Part shown: in pieces, positions 21,042-33,338 of the stretch
Numbering within the stretch: position 1 is the stretch's first letter
Layout: each line of letters begins with the position of its first letter
Source: Impatiens glandulifera
Taxonomy: Eukaryota; Streptophyta; Magnoliopsida; Ericales; Balsaminaceae
NCBI RefSeq assembly: GCF_907164915.1
Contig: NW_025919557.1
Coordinates: forward strand, 1 to 64,000
DNA length: 64,000 nt
Reading direction: 5' to 3'
The notes under the pieces: generated by a model
The model's input: only the letters and a program-made list of their open reading frames with translations
Told to the model about the DNA's origin: nothing
Database searches by the model: none
Position numbers and translations under genes: made by a program

Positions 21042-22600
21042 TCCACTAGTTCCCACGTATAGTTTTGCAAGATAGATTATATCTCACTATTAATTGCCTC
21101 TTTCCACTAAGGCCCTTCAGACGGAGTAATTGTCTTATTATACGTTTGAAGTTTACTTTCCATCATGAAAGTAATAAAATTTGGACCAAATGATTTTTCT
21201 ATTCTAGCCCGTTTACTTCGTCTAAGTTCAACCTCAACTTCATTTTATTTTTCTTGTTCATCTAGTTCAAGAAATCTTTTTGGAGAACGTTGTTCTTCAT
21301 TAGACTTATATGGAAGTACATGTTAAAAGAACGGTGCATTTCTTGATTTCATTATCGTATTCTTATGAATATTTGTAATGTCCAGTTTAAATACAAGAAA
21401 ACGATAAGCACTACTTTTATGTGCATATCCAATAAATATACAATCAATAATTTTTTATCCAACTTTTACCTTTGTAGGTAATGGTACAATTACCTTATCT
21501 AGACTATGATAAACCAGAACTTAATAGAAGTGAATTCATCAATTTTTTTAATGTTTTATTTTCCACTCAGCCGTACCATTTTGTTGAGGAGAATAAGGTG
21601 TTGTTGTCTCATAGATTATACCATGTTGAGAACATAGTTCAGAAAATGGTGATTCATATTCACCTCATCTATCACTTCTTAACACCTTGATCATTTTACT
21701 GAGTTGGTTTTCAACCTCATTTTTATAAAGTGTAAATTTCTCTATACCTTCATCTTTACTTTTAATAATATACACATAACAATAATTTGTATTATCATCA
21801 ATAAAAGTAATGAAGTATTTGCATCCACCATGTATTGGTGTTCCTTTTAAATCACACACGTCTATATGAATGAAATCAAGTGATCTATTATTTCTTTCAA
21901 CGTTTCAAAAGGATGATATCGTCTATTTCGCTTCAACACAAATTTCATACTTGCACAATTAATTCACATTTGAATTTTATGTGAATTTTATTTGCGTAAA
22001 TATCATTTCCAATTAATTAATTAAATTAACAGTAATATTTTTTATGATCTTCATGAGGAAGTCTAATTTTTCTTTGAGATGATAAGGATTGAATTGGTTC
22101 ATCAAAGAAATTCTAGTGGATGGACTACGATATTATTATTTTTAAAATATGGGTTGTGATCAAATTATTGCAAGTCATGTTTTCACTTTTAAGCTCATTA
22201 CACAAACAATATAACTTTAATATTAATGGGATGAGTTAGAAAAGTGAAATAAGCAATAACTTGGTGTAGATTAAGAATATATTTATGTCTTATTACAACT
22301 TTAAGAGTATGAATTTATACAAAAATAAAGGAAACTAAAATGTTAGAATATATAAAGATTTTAAATACACTTAATATATGAAATATGAAATTTAAAAAAG
22401 ATATTATTATCGACAGAAAATTTGGAAACACTTAGAAGATTTTTGGTTATTAATGGGACATGTAATATAATACATAAATGAAGGCCATAAACTTTTAGGT
22501 ATGTAAGATTTGAGATTTCCAAATAAGAAAAAATTTTATGATCGAGTTTAATGGATGTGAGATTGTGAAAGAGATGCGTGGTCAAGCGAAAAAAAGATTA
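21037..22600 (-). pseudogene. Copia protease/pre-integrase, integrase and RT start, 5' half of split element
   Basis: The other half of the element at 1-929. From the right: a protease-distal/pre-integrase segment (22361-22585) with H-V-P-L-I-T-K-N-L-L-S-V-S-K-F; an integrase core piece (21665-21859) with F-I-D-D-N-T and the distal L-R-S-D-R aspartate; and the RT lead-in (about 21040-21120) with W-K-E-A-I and T-W-E-L-V-D, including two stops. Much in between has decayed. No LTR or gag could be identified with confidence on its right. Confidence 0.8.
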
Positions 22601-22765
22601 AAAAAAGGCCATGGATACAGAGGTTTCTTAAACCGAATAATGCCTCTAATACTAAGTTAGAAAAGATAAGTATACAAGAACTTGATATAGATTAAGAATG
22701 TATTTATGTGTTATTACAATTACAAGAGTATGAATTTATACAAAAATAAGAGAAACTAAAAGGTG
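22226..22765. repeat. Direct repeat of about 110 bp (22226-22345 and 22650-22765)
   Basis: Both copies carry the run of an ACTTG, TAGATTAAGAATRTATTTATG and GAGTATGAATTTATACAAAAATAA in the same order. One copy interrupts the copia pre-integrase region and the other lies just beyond it. They may be LTR or leader pieces of the old copia element, displaced by rearrangement. Confidence 0.65.
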
Positions 22766-23249
22766 GTATTGTTTTAAAGTTTGAAAGGTTTTAGAGTTTG
22801 TTTGAGGTTTTAAGATTATTTGAAAAGATAGAAATTCCTTATATAAAAAGTTGGCTCTTAACTCATTAAGTTATTTAGGAGGTAGTTTAAGTGGTTTCCA
22901 TTTTTTATTATTCTATATCTCAATGTGTAAGAGTTAAAAATAAACTTAATTTGTCTTTCAAAACTTTTTCCCTCTGATGGCCTTTTTAGTATTGGAGGGT
23001 GCCTTATTTTCCTTTTCATCACATAGTTTTCAGTTAATATTACGTTTTGTTCGACCTGACATCTTATTTAGCCGGATCAGTTTTTTCGTCTCGGATTTTT
23101 ATAACCTGAATAATATTTTCAATCATCTGTGGGTCGTTTGCTTCTCATACTTTCTGATTGTGTATAGTCTAAGACAAATGCTAAAGATCGTTTTTAATAC
23201 AAAGATCGTTGCGGTGCACCTGTTGCAAATGAGCAGTTTTTTTGTAGTG
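22766..23249. other. No gene; possible CACTA-type end at 23249
   Basis: No ORF with recognisable content. It ends with GAGCAGTTTTTTTGTAGTG, which resembles the right terminus of CACTA elements (..TTGTAGTG). I did not find the matching left CACTACAA end. Confidence 0.3.
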
Positions 23250-24244
23250 ATATGATCAATAATAGTTTTAAGAGATACATGTAAAATGGTATCTAGATTA
23301 AAGATACATTTCAAAACTTTTTAAAAGAACAAGTTAATTTTATAATTTATTAGAAGAACAATTTAGTTACAAAACAAATTTTGGAACAACTAATTATATT
23401 GAGAATACATCCTAAACAAACAATAATTTATGTATAAAAATAATTGAGACTTAGTATAATGGAGCAAACACATCATGGGAGAGAAACAAATAATGCATCA
23501 GTTGATTATCTATTTCAAACCAAATGAATGTCAATAATGTACAACTCTAACATTTCTTTTAGTTCTAGAGAATATTTTGACCCTTGTAATTGGAACTTTT
23601 TTTTTGTTGTTAAAATTCATTGAATATAAAGGTCATTGAGGAACAAAATAAATACTACTTAAATAAAAGAAAAATATCAAATAAAAAAAAACATAATGCT
23701 GTCTAATTTATTTCATTGAGTCAAAAATGTAATCACAATTAATTTGTTATGCTTCAATACTATTTAAGACATTTCTATAAATTTACAATTCATAAATAAT
23801 ATATATTTTTTAAATGAAAAATATTAATATACAAACACACAGAATATTTGTGTAAACTAAATTTCATCGATCCATCTTAAAAGTAACATTGAAATATAGA
23901 TATTATATTATATATAGTATATATAATTATTGACATACAATTTATAAAATTCATATATATATATAATCATATCAAAGTCGGGTATCTTTATAAACGAAAA
24001 TAAAATTATATTATTATAAAATATTTAATATTATATGTGATTGTACTGCAAATGCAAATGTTGTATCCTTAATCACGTCATTGTCTGAGGGCATTAACGA
24101 TTAAAACATTCATGAAGAACATGATCACCGTCAAAGGTATTATTAACATAAATATCTTGGTTGTGAGACACTTGATTGTGAAGAAGTGAATTGTCATGAA
24201 GTCTACCACTGGTGACTCGTTACTAAATAGGTGCTGCTCAATGT
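23250..24244. other. AT-rich spacer, no gene seen
   Basis: Very AT-rich with TATATA runs near 23900-23960. No protein homology recognised. Confidence 0.6.
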
Positions 24245-24420
24245 TTAGTCAGTCTAACTTCGTGCATCTAATGCCAAGTCGGTCTAATGAATCTCATTAA
24301 GACCAAAAAAACAATTAGACGCATAAATTGATTTTTAACTATACATTCATCATCTAAATTCCAATAGTCAAACTACTTTGAAACTTAGTCAAAATAATTT
24401 GACCCACCAATTTTTATCTA
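24245..24420 (-). repeat. Relic of a family 1 LTR end
   Basis: Contains GTCGGTCTAATGAATCTCATTA and ends CTTAGTCAAAATAATTTGACCCA, matching 6290-6436 and 20890-21036. The following CAATTTTTATC may be a decayed polypurine tract. It lies outside the 20-kb element, so it is an older independent insertion. Confidence 0.7.
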
Positions 24421-24431
24421 AATCATATATA

Positions 24432-24775
24432 CATATATTACTAGACAATTGAAATCTTATCTCTTTACTAAAATGTAACATCTTATTCATATCTTTCTTA
24501 TCTCTTAAATTTTATCACTATAAATCTACTTTAAGTAAGTATTTTCTTGTGCTTGATATTTTATTCATAAATTTAAGATTGTGTTATACCCAAGAAATTA
24601 TTTTAGGAGTTATAAATTTGTTGGGATAAGTGTAAGAGACAACACTTAAATTTATGAATAACATATCACGCACAATATAATACTTAAAGTAGATTTATAG
24701 TGATAAAATTTAAGAGATATGAATAAGATGTTACATTTTAGTAAAGAGATAAGATTCCAATTGTCATATATTAAT
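24432..24775. repeat. Foldback inverted repeat (arms about 155 and 132 bp)
   Basis: The left arm, about 24432-24586, pairs with the right arm, about 24644-24775, around a roughly 57-bp loop. Pairing holds blocks such as ATCTTATCTCTTTACTAAAATG and TTATCACTATAAATCTACTTTAAGT with a few indels. A third partial copy (half an arm plus loop) lies in direct orientation at 24973-25117. It could be a MITE-like foldback element, or a hairpin small-RNA source. Confidence 0.8.
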
Positions 24776-24972
24776 ATAGGTAGATATGATTCAGATTTAA
24801 TGCATATTTTAATTTAAGGAATGACTTATTTAACTCATATACATATAAATGTGAAATTAATCAAGATAAACACAAAAATGAAATATTTTGCAAAATCGTT
24901 TTAACATGACTATTTTCCATTTATGTTCCTGGATATATATTTTTCAAAACAAATCTACAAAATCTTTAATTT

Positions 24973-25117
24973 ATGACTATAAATCTACTTTAAGTATTTT
25001 CTTGTGCTTGATATGTTATTCATAAATTTAAGATTGTGTTACGCAAGAAACTATTTTAGGAGTTATAAATTTGTTAGGATAAGTTTAAGAGACAACAAAA
25101 GATTAACAAGATAAAAA
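24973..25117. repeat. Third copy of foldback arm plus loop
   Basis: Matches about 24527-24645 in the same orientation, including the loop TTTTAGGAGTTATAAATTTG. The opposite arm is missing. Confidence 0.75.
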
Positions 25118-27050
25118 ATATATTTTAGATTATGATATTTATAATATAAATATATATATATAATATAAATATAATGCATATTTTAAATTTAAGAAATGAC
25201 TTTTAATTAAAATAATAAATTAAATTATTTTTGTATAACTATAAATTAATCATTTAAATTAAAGACCATTTTAATTCAAAATAATTATAGATAAAATATA
25301 ATAATAACCTAAATTTTATCAAAATGAACTAGGAGATTCATCACAATAACAAATTAATCAACCCTTGTAACTTTTTTAAATAAACATGTTTAAAAAAATA
25401 AAAATAAAACAAATCTAAAAACATAGGATCTAACTCTTCCAAACCAAAACCTTTGAACTCAAACATAAAATAAAAATTTAAAATATTTTATAATAAAAAA
25501 TGATTGAAATTTGACAAAAGAACTTTCTAATTAGGTTTATATATATGCAAAGTAGATGCAAGATTTAATTCAAATAAACTGTTGTTATGTCAAAGCTAGT
25601 CCTTCCATGTTGGTAAATAATTAATGTATCACAATTGGATTCATTTTTTTCTTTAAAATGAAAAAGAAAATGAGAATGAGAGAAGAAGGATTACTGATAG
25701 ACATTACTCTCAACATTGGTAACATTTCATATTGCATGGTCATGTTGTTGACTATTGAAATTTTGATGACGACCAATATATATATAAATATATATAAAAC
25801 TAAAATCGATAATCCTTCATTTTAGAATTAGAATCATGATAATACACACAAAAAAATATTATTTATTTAGAAAAAAAATTATATATACGCACAATTGTAC
25901 GCGAGACCTTAGATCATAGCTAATCCTTGACATAAACAATTAACATATCACATTGTCATTGGCTAAAGTTATTTTTGGCTCAAAATGAAAATAAAAAAAG
26001 GAAGGGGAAGAAATAGGGATTACCCATAGACATCCGATCATTAACCTCGCGTTAATGCCTCCATTTATAGAATCGAGCGACGCCTTTACTCTATGCATAT
26101 GTAACTTGATTCATATCGCAACGTCTTCTTATAAATTTTATTTATTTAGAGGAGTTATATATATATACATAAACTGAATGCAAGATATACTCCAAAGAAA
26201 ATTTGGTCATTTTAGCTCATACACGTGCCTTTTATTATTTAAAAGAGAAGTCTTTCTATCATATTTTTATTTACGGCATACTACATTTATTTGAAATTGC
26301 CTATTGCGATTAAAAGGTCGAAAGCGACTAATTTCACGAATACGCGCGTGGAAAAACCCACTTATGTTAGGGATACAATATATTTTATGGGCTTATTTCG
26401 ATTCAGCCCAATTAGTAACTATAAAAAATTAAAGAAACTTTGAGCCTAGTTTTAATCCTACATTCATTTCACATGTATAACCCCCATTAAATCCCCATCT
26501 AAAACTAGTGTTGATATACTTTTTTTTAATTATACTGGTTTAAATCTCTAATTCGTGACAATGAAGACTTGAATTAGTGTGCACCCAAAATTTAACTATG
26601 AGTATATAAAGTGAGATGATTAAATGATACTTAAATGAGTCTCTTTTTCCTATAATATATTTAAATTTATTGTTTTAAAAATTAATGTAACATTTTCTTT
26701 AGTTTATACATTTTATGTGAACTCTTCTTTGTAATACTATGTAATAACACTTACTAATACATAAAAAAATGTTTGTGATATTTAAATAGTATTAAGGCAT
26801 TTATGATTGATGTCATAAAACAATTATTCATTATTGCTGAAACTTCATGATTTGTTCTCTTAGTAAATCATTCGTAATTTTATTTTGGTAATTGATATAC
26901 TAACACTTATAAAATTATTATTTGTTTATTCAAATCAAATAATATAAAATAAATGTCTAGAATCAATTATGACTAGTCTCGTGATCATAAGACTAATGAT
27001 TTTTTTAGATACAAACTAATTGTTTTTTCATGTTGTAAGGATCATACATA
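25118..27050. other. AT-rich spacer, no gene seen
   Basis: Homopolymer-rich AT DNA. Two similar stretches (about 25665-25720 and 25985-26045), each an A/G-rich run followed by GGATTAC..ATAGACAT, may be an old duplication. No coding content recognised. Confidence 0.5.
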
Positions 27051-27339
27051 GGAGGGGAATTACAATATTATCGAAGATCATCGAAATGTCAATTTTTAAG
27101 ATGTATCAAAAAAATGTAAGGTATGGTACCGGTATAAAAATTATTTGTATGGTAAAGGTATGAGATTTTTAATTTTTTTGTATATTGAGATATACCGAAA
27201 TAATATTTATTAGTTAATATATATATAATACTTATGAGGAAATAAATTTAATTAAAGAAACATAAATTTTAAAATTGAAATTAAAATATAATTATATTGT
27301 ATTATTATTATTATTCAATATATGTTATATATACCTTAA

Positions 27340-27595
27340 CGATAAGATTGAACAAATATGCAATCAAATTTTAAATATTTTAGAGAGGTGGAAAGGAGTG
27401 AAACTAAGTACTCAATCCTTTCAATTATTGTTAAGGATATTTTTACAATTTCATCCTCAATGGTTGCTAATGAGTTTGTTTTTAACTGGGGTAAAATGAT
27501 AGTTGATATTTTTAAGATTAATTTGAGTCTTAAAATGGTGGAGGCATTGGTGTGCAAAAATGGACTAAAAGTGATGAATTCAACATAAGAAAAGA
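27340..27595 (+). pseudogene. hAT transposase, C-terminal dimerisation region
   Basis: The plus-strand reading matches the end of hAT transposases. It has a K-Y-S-I-L-S start, D-I-F-T-I-S in place of the usual D-[IV]-L-[AT]-I-P, then S-S-M-V-A-N-E, and V-E-A-L-V-C just before the end. The hAT C-terminal domain mediates dimerisation. The rest of the transposase is gone. Degenerate GGTATACC-like motifs at about 27120-27220 and 28690-28790 could be the element's flanks, which would mean the LINE at 27818 landed inside it; that part is inference. Confidence 0.75.
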
Positions 27596-27805
27596 TCTTC
27601 GTACGATGAACTTGAATTGTTCAATTAAAATGAACAAATTAAAAAAAAGAGAAATTTTTGTTAATTAAATCTAAATTAACTAATATTTATTTTTATTATA
27701 ATTATTATTATCTAACATGAATTGTATTATTAATTTATAATACAAAATATAGATACAAATGTGATTGAAGATCGTTCTGAATCTCTATCCACTTTAGCCT
27801 AACTA

Positions 27806-28489
27806 AAATACTATACATCAGTTCATCCTATGGTCCACCTTCTGGAAAAGACTCAGCACTCGTGATCGTATCAACAAGTATATGAGCATCCCGGACGCGA
27901 GCTATCTTCTATGCAGAGGAAATGATGAAACCATCGATCACCTATTCAGGAGTTGCTGTATTGTTTTAGATTTTTGGAATAAATTCTATAAAAGCCTGGA
28001 ACTGGTCAGTTTTCCGAGCAAATGGAATGAAATCAAAGAAGCGGCACTACTCAAAGCCAAGGGAAATAGATTTGCAACAAGCGTGTTCAAGTGCGACTTT
28101 GAAGTAATGGTGTATAACATTTGGCAAGAATATAATGCAAGAGTATATGGCAGAACCAGCAGGAGAATTGAAGAGTCATGGAAAGATATTGTATCGGATT
28201 GCAGTGCCCTCGCGGGAATGTGGAGAAGAATTCCAAGTATGGAGCAGAACTGAATATCTGCAGGAACTAGTATTTACTATTTTTTAAACTCACTAGAATT
28301 GAAAGCATTGTAATTAGATAATTCATTTACGTTTTTAGCTTTTTAGCTTTTATTCAGAATGTTACAACTTCAAAATCATTTTGGACCTATCTAGAATGAT
28401 CTCTTAAACTCGTGGTTTTTTATCCCGTTTTTGGGAATTTTTAATGAAATGGCGCTAAATCATTTTCCCCCCAAAATAAATACTATACA
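27806..28489 (+). mobile_element. 5'-truncated LINE with 12-bp target duplication
   Basis: AAATACTATACA occurs at 27806-27817 and again at 28478-28489. Between them lies the 3' end of a non-LTR retrotransposon: the C-terminal zinc-binding region of ORF2, a short 3' UTR ending TTTAATGAAATGGCGCTAAA, and a C/A-rich tail. It is about 660 bp, so heavily 5' truncated. Confidence 0.85.
27833..28253 (+). pseudogene. LINE ORF2 C-terminus (RT zinc-binding region)
   Basis: Open from a W-K-R-L-S-T-R-D-R-I block just before the first Met (27882) to a stop at 28253. It has the C-x(7)-D-H-L-F-x(2)-C pattern of the zinc-binding region found at the C-terminus of plant LINE reverse transcriptases. The last roughly 70 residues fit the W-R-x-R-N-x-R tail seen in that family only loosely. 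The reading frame is intact but lacks the polymerase and endonuclease. Confidence 0.85.
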
Positions 28490-28978
28490 CTTATATTTAT
28501 TCTTGATAACTTTAGTTTTTATATTTAGTTTTTAACATCTGCTAGTTTTTAAAAATGTTAGATTTAAAAAATAATGTGTTATTTTATAATGAATAATTTT
28601 AATTTTTAATTTTGTGTAACATTTATTTAGTAACTATATTAGATTGTTTTTTGTTTAAGTTATTATGTTTTTTCAGATATAAAATGTATAATATCGATAT
28701 CGTACCAAAATTAAAATATACCAAAATTCAGGTAAAATAATGTATGCATATTTCTATACTGAAACATTCGATAAAATATAAGATATGTATAATAAATGAA
28801 AGTATAACGTACTGACTACTGACCTACTTAATCATACCCTTTAATGCTTTGAAACAAGTTATTTACACTTTGAAACAAGTGCTTTACATTTTGCAAGAAG
28901 GCATACATGTTGTGTTTAAGTAACTAATATATGCATCATAAAGTTTGATTCAAGTTATGTATTGGGATTATTTGGTTC

Positions 28979-29029
28979 TAGGGTAGAGCTAAGTTGTGGG
29001 CTGTAGTTCAGTGTAAACAATTTAAAACA

Positions 29030-29083
<54 letters not shown>

Positions 29084-29658
29084 CATGTAGCTCTTTTTTC
29101 AGTTGACTTTGTAGCTTGACATTATAAGTGAGGTCATAATAACTATTATTATTTTATACCAACAATATTTTCTAATATAATGTAAATCATATATTTAATA
29201 TTAATAAAAAAGTTAAAACAGTTATATTGATTTGGTTCAATTATATTTATGTTATTTTTATATGCATTAATATTCTATAATCGTATTCTTAATAACTACT
29301 TGATAATATGTGTTTATTACGATTTTGTATTTTTTTCTTATTTGCATTTTTTAAATTTTTTATTTTCATAAAATTAGGCTAAAATCCATTAAATTAGACT
29401 TTCATATTTTATTTATTTATATAGTTAGTTTTTTATTATTTAGACTTTCATATTTTATTTATTTATATAGTTAATTTTCTTATCATATTTTATTTTAAAT
29501 AGAATATTCTTGTATTTTATTAGGTTTCGTATATTTATTTTATTTTAGTAAGAGTATTTTGGAACTGTTTGATTAATATGTTCTCTTACTACCTGTATTG
29601 GTGTAATATTTATAATTTTTTTAGCCCAGGAGAAAAAAAATTACTGAATTCGCCCTTG
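28979..29658. mobile_element. Possible hAT-type MITE with internal (TA)n
   Basis: The left end AGGGTAGAGCTAAG and the right end GAATTCGCCCTTG resemble the CAGGGGCGGAGCTAAG-type termini of plant hAT elements, decayed. The internal DNA is AT-rich and non-coding. The flanks TTTGGTTC and TTAGGTTT are only weakly alike, so the target duplication is unproven. Confidence 0.4.
29035..29079. repeat. (TA)n microsatellite
   Basis: About 22 uninterrupted TA units. Confidence 0.95.
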
Positions 29659-29659
29659 A

Positions 29660-30777
29660 TTAGGTTTTAAGTGGAATTTCAGTTCCAATCTGGTGATCTA
29701 TATGCTAAATTGATAAGATTGTTAATGAATATTCTTATTAGAAAATCAATGTTAATGTGTGAACTGGTTCAACCCTATTGATACCGAAAGAGATAAGAGC
29801 CTCACGTGTTGTTCATTGGTTCACATAAGCTCGGTTATACCTTCGACTCCTTAAACGAAAAACACGAGTAACACTCACTATTATTGTTTAATTGAAAAGA
29901 TGGTAATCTTATGTAACTTACAATCTTTTTTAAGAAAAGTGATTATACATGTATTTTATAACTACTTCAAGTAATTGTGTTGAGTCCCACTTTTAATTCA
30001 TCTCGAATCGTCACAAGGTTTTGACTTATTAAATAGGTCATAGAATATTTAAAGAGGCAATATTCAAAATATTGCAATTTTTCCTTAATTACCTTTTGAT
30101 TATATATATTAATTTATTTCATAAATAGTTAATATATTTTTTAAAATTTTATCACCATAATTTATCTATTTAATTATATATTATTTATTTTTAAATAAAT
30201 AATATTTTTTAAAATCTTAATTGTATAATTAAACCCATTAAATTATATATTATTTTATTTCATAAATAAATAATATATTTATTATTAATAATATCTAACA
30301 TTTATTAATAATAAATCATTATTTGCTTTGATCTAATATATCAATTCTTAGTGTGACCTCAATAAACTCAATTATAATAGTTATAGGTTTTTAGCTTATT
30401 GTATTTATCTTCTAGTAAAACATTACAACTCCTAAAATAATTAAATTAAAATATTTTCAATAATTGTTATATCCAAAATTAGTCATTACACATTAAATTA
30501 AAAGAGACAATTCCTTCAATCTCTCACTTGTCATTAAATTAACTAGGAAAATCCTCGTGCGATTGCACACGAATAAAAATATAAAAAAAAATAAAAAAAA
30601 ATAATACTATTAAATTTTTTAAAATTTTATAAATCACGAACAAATATATAAAAATAAAAAAAATATTATTTCATCTAATTAGTTAGTTATATATATATAG
30701 ATTAGTTAGTTAAAAAGTTGAACTTATATTGTTAAAATTTCTCATTTTCATCTAATTTGGTGTTGAATTTAAAATAT
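29660..30777. other. AT-rich spacer, no gene seen
   Basis: Only short mixed-composition pieces (29700-29880) in AT-rich DNA. ATCCTCGTGCGATTGCACACGA at about 30552 resembles a common short-repeat terminus in plants, but I cannot assign it. Confidence 0.5.
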
Positions 30778-30950
30778 AAAGTGTTATTAGTCTAGTTGGT
30801 TAAAGGGTTGTATTTATTTTTGATAGGTTGCGAGTTCCAAACATACATATAACATTTTTAATTTTATTTTAAACCGTTTTAAATTTATGGGCGGGTCAAC
30901 CCACAATCCGACACAAGTATCCATTACTATCACATATATATTCAAATTAA
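30778..30950 (+). mobile_element. SINE-like fragment with pol III A and B box
   Basis: TAGTCTAGTTGG (about 30788) fits the A box and GGTTGCGAGTTCCAA (about 30826) resembles the B box of tRNA-derived SINEs, at roughly the right spacing. The 3' side is AT-rich. No target duplication was found. Confidence 0.4.
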
Positions 30951-31151
30951 CCAAATCTCTCGATACGGAAATTCAGATATTTTAAAATGAAACATCATTA
31001 TATATAGATAGATGTGCAAATACATTTGTCTCTTAATGGGGTTTCATTCACTAGATCATTTAAAATTATCACATTTGTTAATAATGAATTATTTGGACAT
31101 ATTATTTAATATCAATCAAAAAATAAATAAGCATGTGTTAGAGTATAATAT

Positions 31152-31169
31152 AATATTGATATTATCATA
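31152..31169. repeat. 18-bp target duplication of LINE, left copy
   Basis: AATATTGATATTATCATA, identical to 33561-33578. Confidence 0.9.
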
Positions 31170-31199
31170 TTTTCGGTGAAAATTCCGGCAGCAAATTCT

Positions 31200-31420
31200 C
31201 TCATAACGAATAATACGATCGCCACGAACGACACAATCGGCACGAACGACACAATTGGCACGATTTGCATGGTATCATGTTCGCGGTTCTCTTATTGTGA
31301 TCACGTTGTTAGTTGCTCAGTGTCTCTTGTCAAACGTGCGTACGATCGACACAATCGTCGAAATTGGCACAATCGGCACAATCGACACAATCGGCACGAA
31401 CGACAAAATATCGACTCTAA
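31200..31420. repeat. 9/18-bp minisatellite in LINE 5' region
   Basis: Two clusters (about 31205-31262 and 31340-31405) of ACAATCGGC / ACGAACGAC units. The predicted ORF over it is repeat translation (N-D-T-I-G, R-H-N). Confidence 0.8.
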
Positions 31421-31559
31421 TTTCTAGGTAGGTCATTCATCTACAAGCTTGGTTGGAAGGTTATGGTTTCTAGTTTAGCCTGTTTTGTATAGCTAGGTTT
31501 TCTGGTGTACCTTATTCTGTAATTGTTCTTCTTTTTTGCTTTGTTGCTTTGTTCTGTTT

Positions 31560-33338
31560 TTTATTAAAATTGGAAGAAAGAAAAGTAATAAGTATAAGGA
31601 TGTCAAAGAATTTGTGATGAAAAGTTTAAGGGAGGTCGCTGAAAAGAAAATTGATATGATTGCTAAAGAAACAAATCAGAAAAAACGGGAATGCAACAAA
31701 GGAGGAACAAATTGTTGTTAAAAATTCAGAAGAAAATGCTGCAGGAAAACAGGGGAAGAAAGAAGTAATTTAGAATGTTGGTTATAATGAAAGAGCCAAC
31801 ATGTTTGGTCTTCAAACTAGATTACCAAACTCCTAATGAATGCTAAGAATAGTGAAATCATAATCAGTAAAGAAAAAGCTTAGCAAATAACAGTCCAACT
31901 CAATATTCATTAGCTCTATGACTACAATTTACTAATAAAAAAACAGAATATGAGGAAATAGTTAAATGATCAGTTGATGCAATAAAGGAGCTAATGAAGG
32001 CTCCCAAAACTAAGACCTATACTATTAGGAGTAATTCAACAAGGAAAGTCAACGAGGTATGGAAGAATAAAGCAGGAAAAAAAATATAAAGATCATGCAT
32101 ACAAAGGAAAAAACTACTTGGGGATATCCAAACAAAGGTAGAGGTAATCAACTTTTTTTTTGAATTTAAATTGCCTTATAAAGTAGAGGATAAATGTATT
32201 GAAGACTGTGAGTTTGTAGTGGTTGGAAACTTTATTGGGAAAAATAGAGTATTATTCCCAACTACCAAAGAGACTCTAATTAAACAGTGGGGAGAAAAGG
32301 GGCTGGAAAACGATTCTGCAAATATACATGATCTCTATTTCATGTAGTTCAAAAAGGGCTCAAATCTTAAAGAAATTTTGGAGAAAGGGCATACTTACAT
32401 AGGATCAAATTGCATTAAGCTGGAAAAGTGACCAAAAGAGATAAATCTACAAAGCAAACCCAAAGAAACAACCCAGATTTGGTTCAAGCTTTGGAACATT
32501 CCTCCCCACATGTACAATGCTGAAGCAATTAGTCATTTTTGCAGGTACAATTGGGAAACCATTTTATATGGACCCAATAAATAAAGGAGGAGATCACTTG
32601 TCCTTTGCTAGAATTAGCATTGAAGTGCATCATAAGAGTGTCTTACCAATGAAAATGGAAATTGTTGACAGAAAAGAAAAGCACAATGTCATGGAGATTT
32701 CTTATGAATGGAAACCAAAAAGGTGTGTTTTCTGTAACACTTTTCTACACAATAAATGTGATAAAGCTAAAGAAGAAGAGAAGAAAAGCCAGGAAATAGA
32801 AAAGAAAAAGAAGAAAATAGAGCAGGATAAACTCAAAGATCAAACATTTTTAGAAGAAAGCAAGAAGGATTCTTTGAAAATGGAAGCAGCGAAAGAAAGA
32901 AAATAAATGGAATCAAGGTGAAGAGGAAAATAAAATTTTTTGTAATGCAAAGGAATATGCTTAAAATGGAAGATGAATCTCAAGTTGTTGTTGAGAAAAC
33001 TCAAGATGAAAACATCCATAATTTTAAAGTTGAAACAAAGAATTTTAAAGCCGATAAAGAAGATTCCAAAACCGATGTGGAGTTTGAAGCTGAAGTTGAA
33101 GATAAGGAAGACAAGAATACAAAAATTCAAGTTCAAGATAACAAACGTAAAAGTCCTGAAAATCTTAGAAACAATTCTTTCTATTAAATCAGAACGGGCT
33201 CGTACAAAAAGAGAATTCAAAATGAGAAACAATAATACTCATCATCCTCTTCAATACAATCTCCTTTTATCATTAGAGGAAGAGGAAGAGGTAGAGGAAG
33301 AGGATAAGGAAGGGGAAGGGGAAAACGCCTCTCAATGA
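31560..33338 (+). pseudogene. LINE ORF1 (DUF4283-like, Gag-like RNA-binding)
   Basis: The N-terminal part (31560-31720) is a Lys-rich stretch. At about 32190-32500 a decayed DUF4283-like domain is readable (V-G-N-F-I-G-K, W-F-K-L-W-N-I-P-P). At 32517-32740, after a frameshift, it continues G-K-P..L-S-F-A-R-I-S-I-E-V and then C-V-F-C-N with a partial zinc knuckle. A Lys/Glu-rich tail runs to about 33338. The protein would coat LINE RNA. Several frameshifts and stops make it non-functional. Confidence 0.75.

Noticed and set aside
31176..31427. 83-aa ORF with N-D-T-I-G and R-H-N repeats
   Set aside because: Minisatellite translation in the LINE 5' region.
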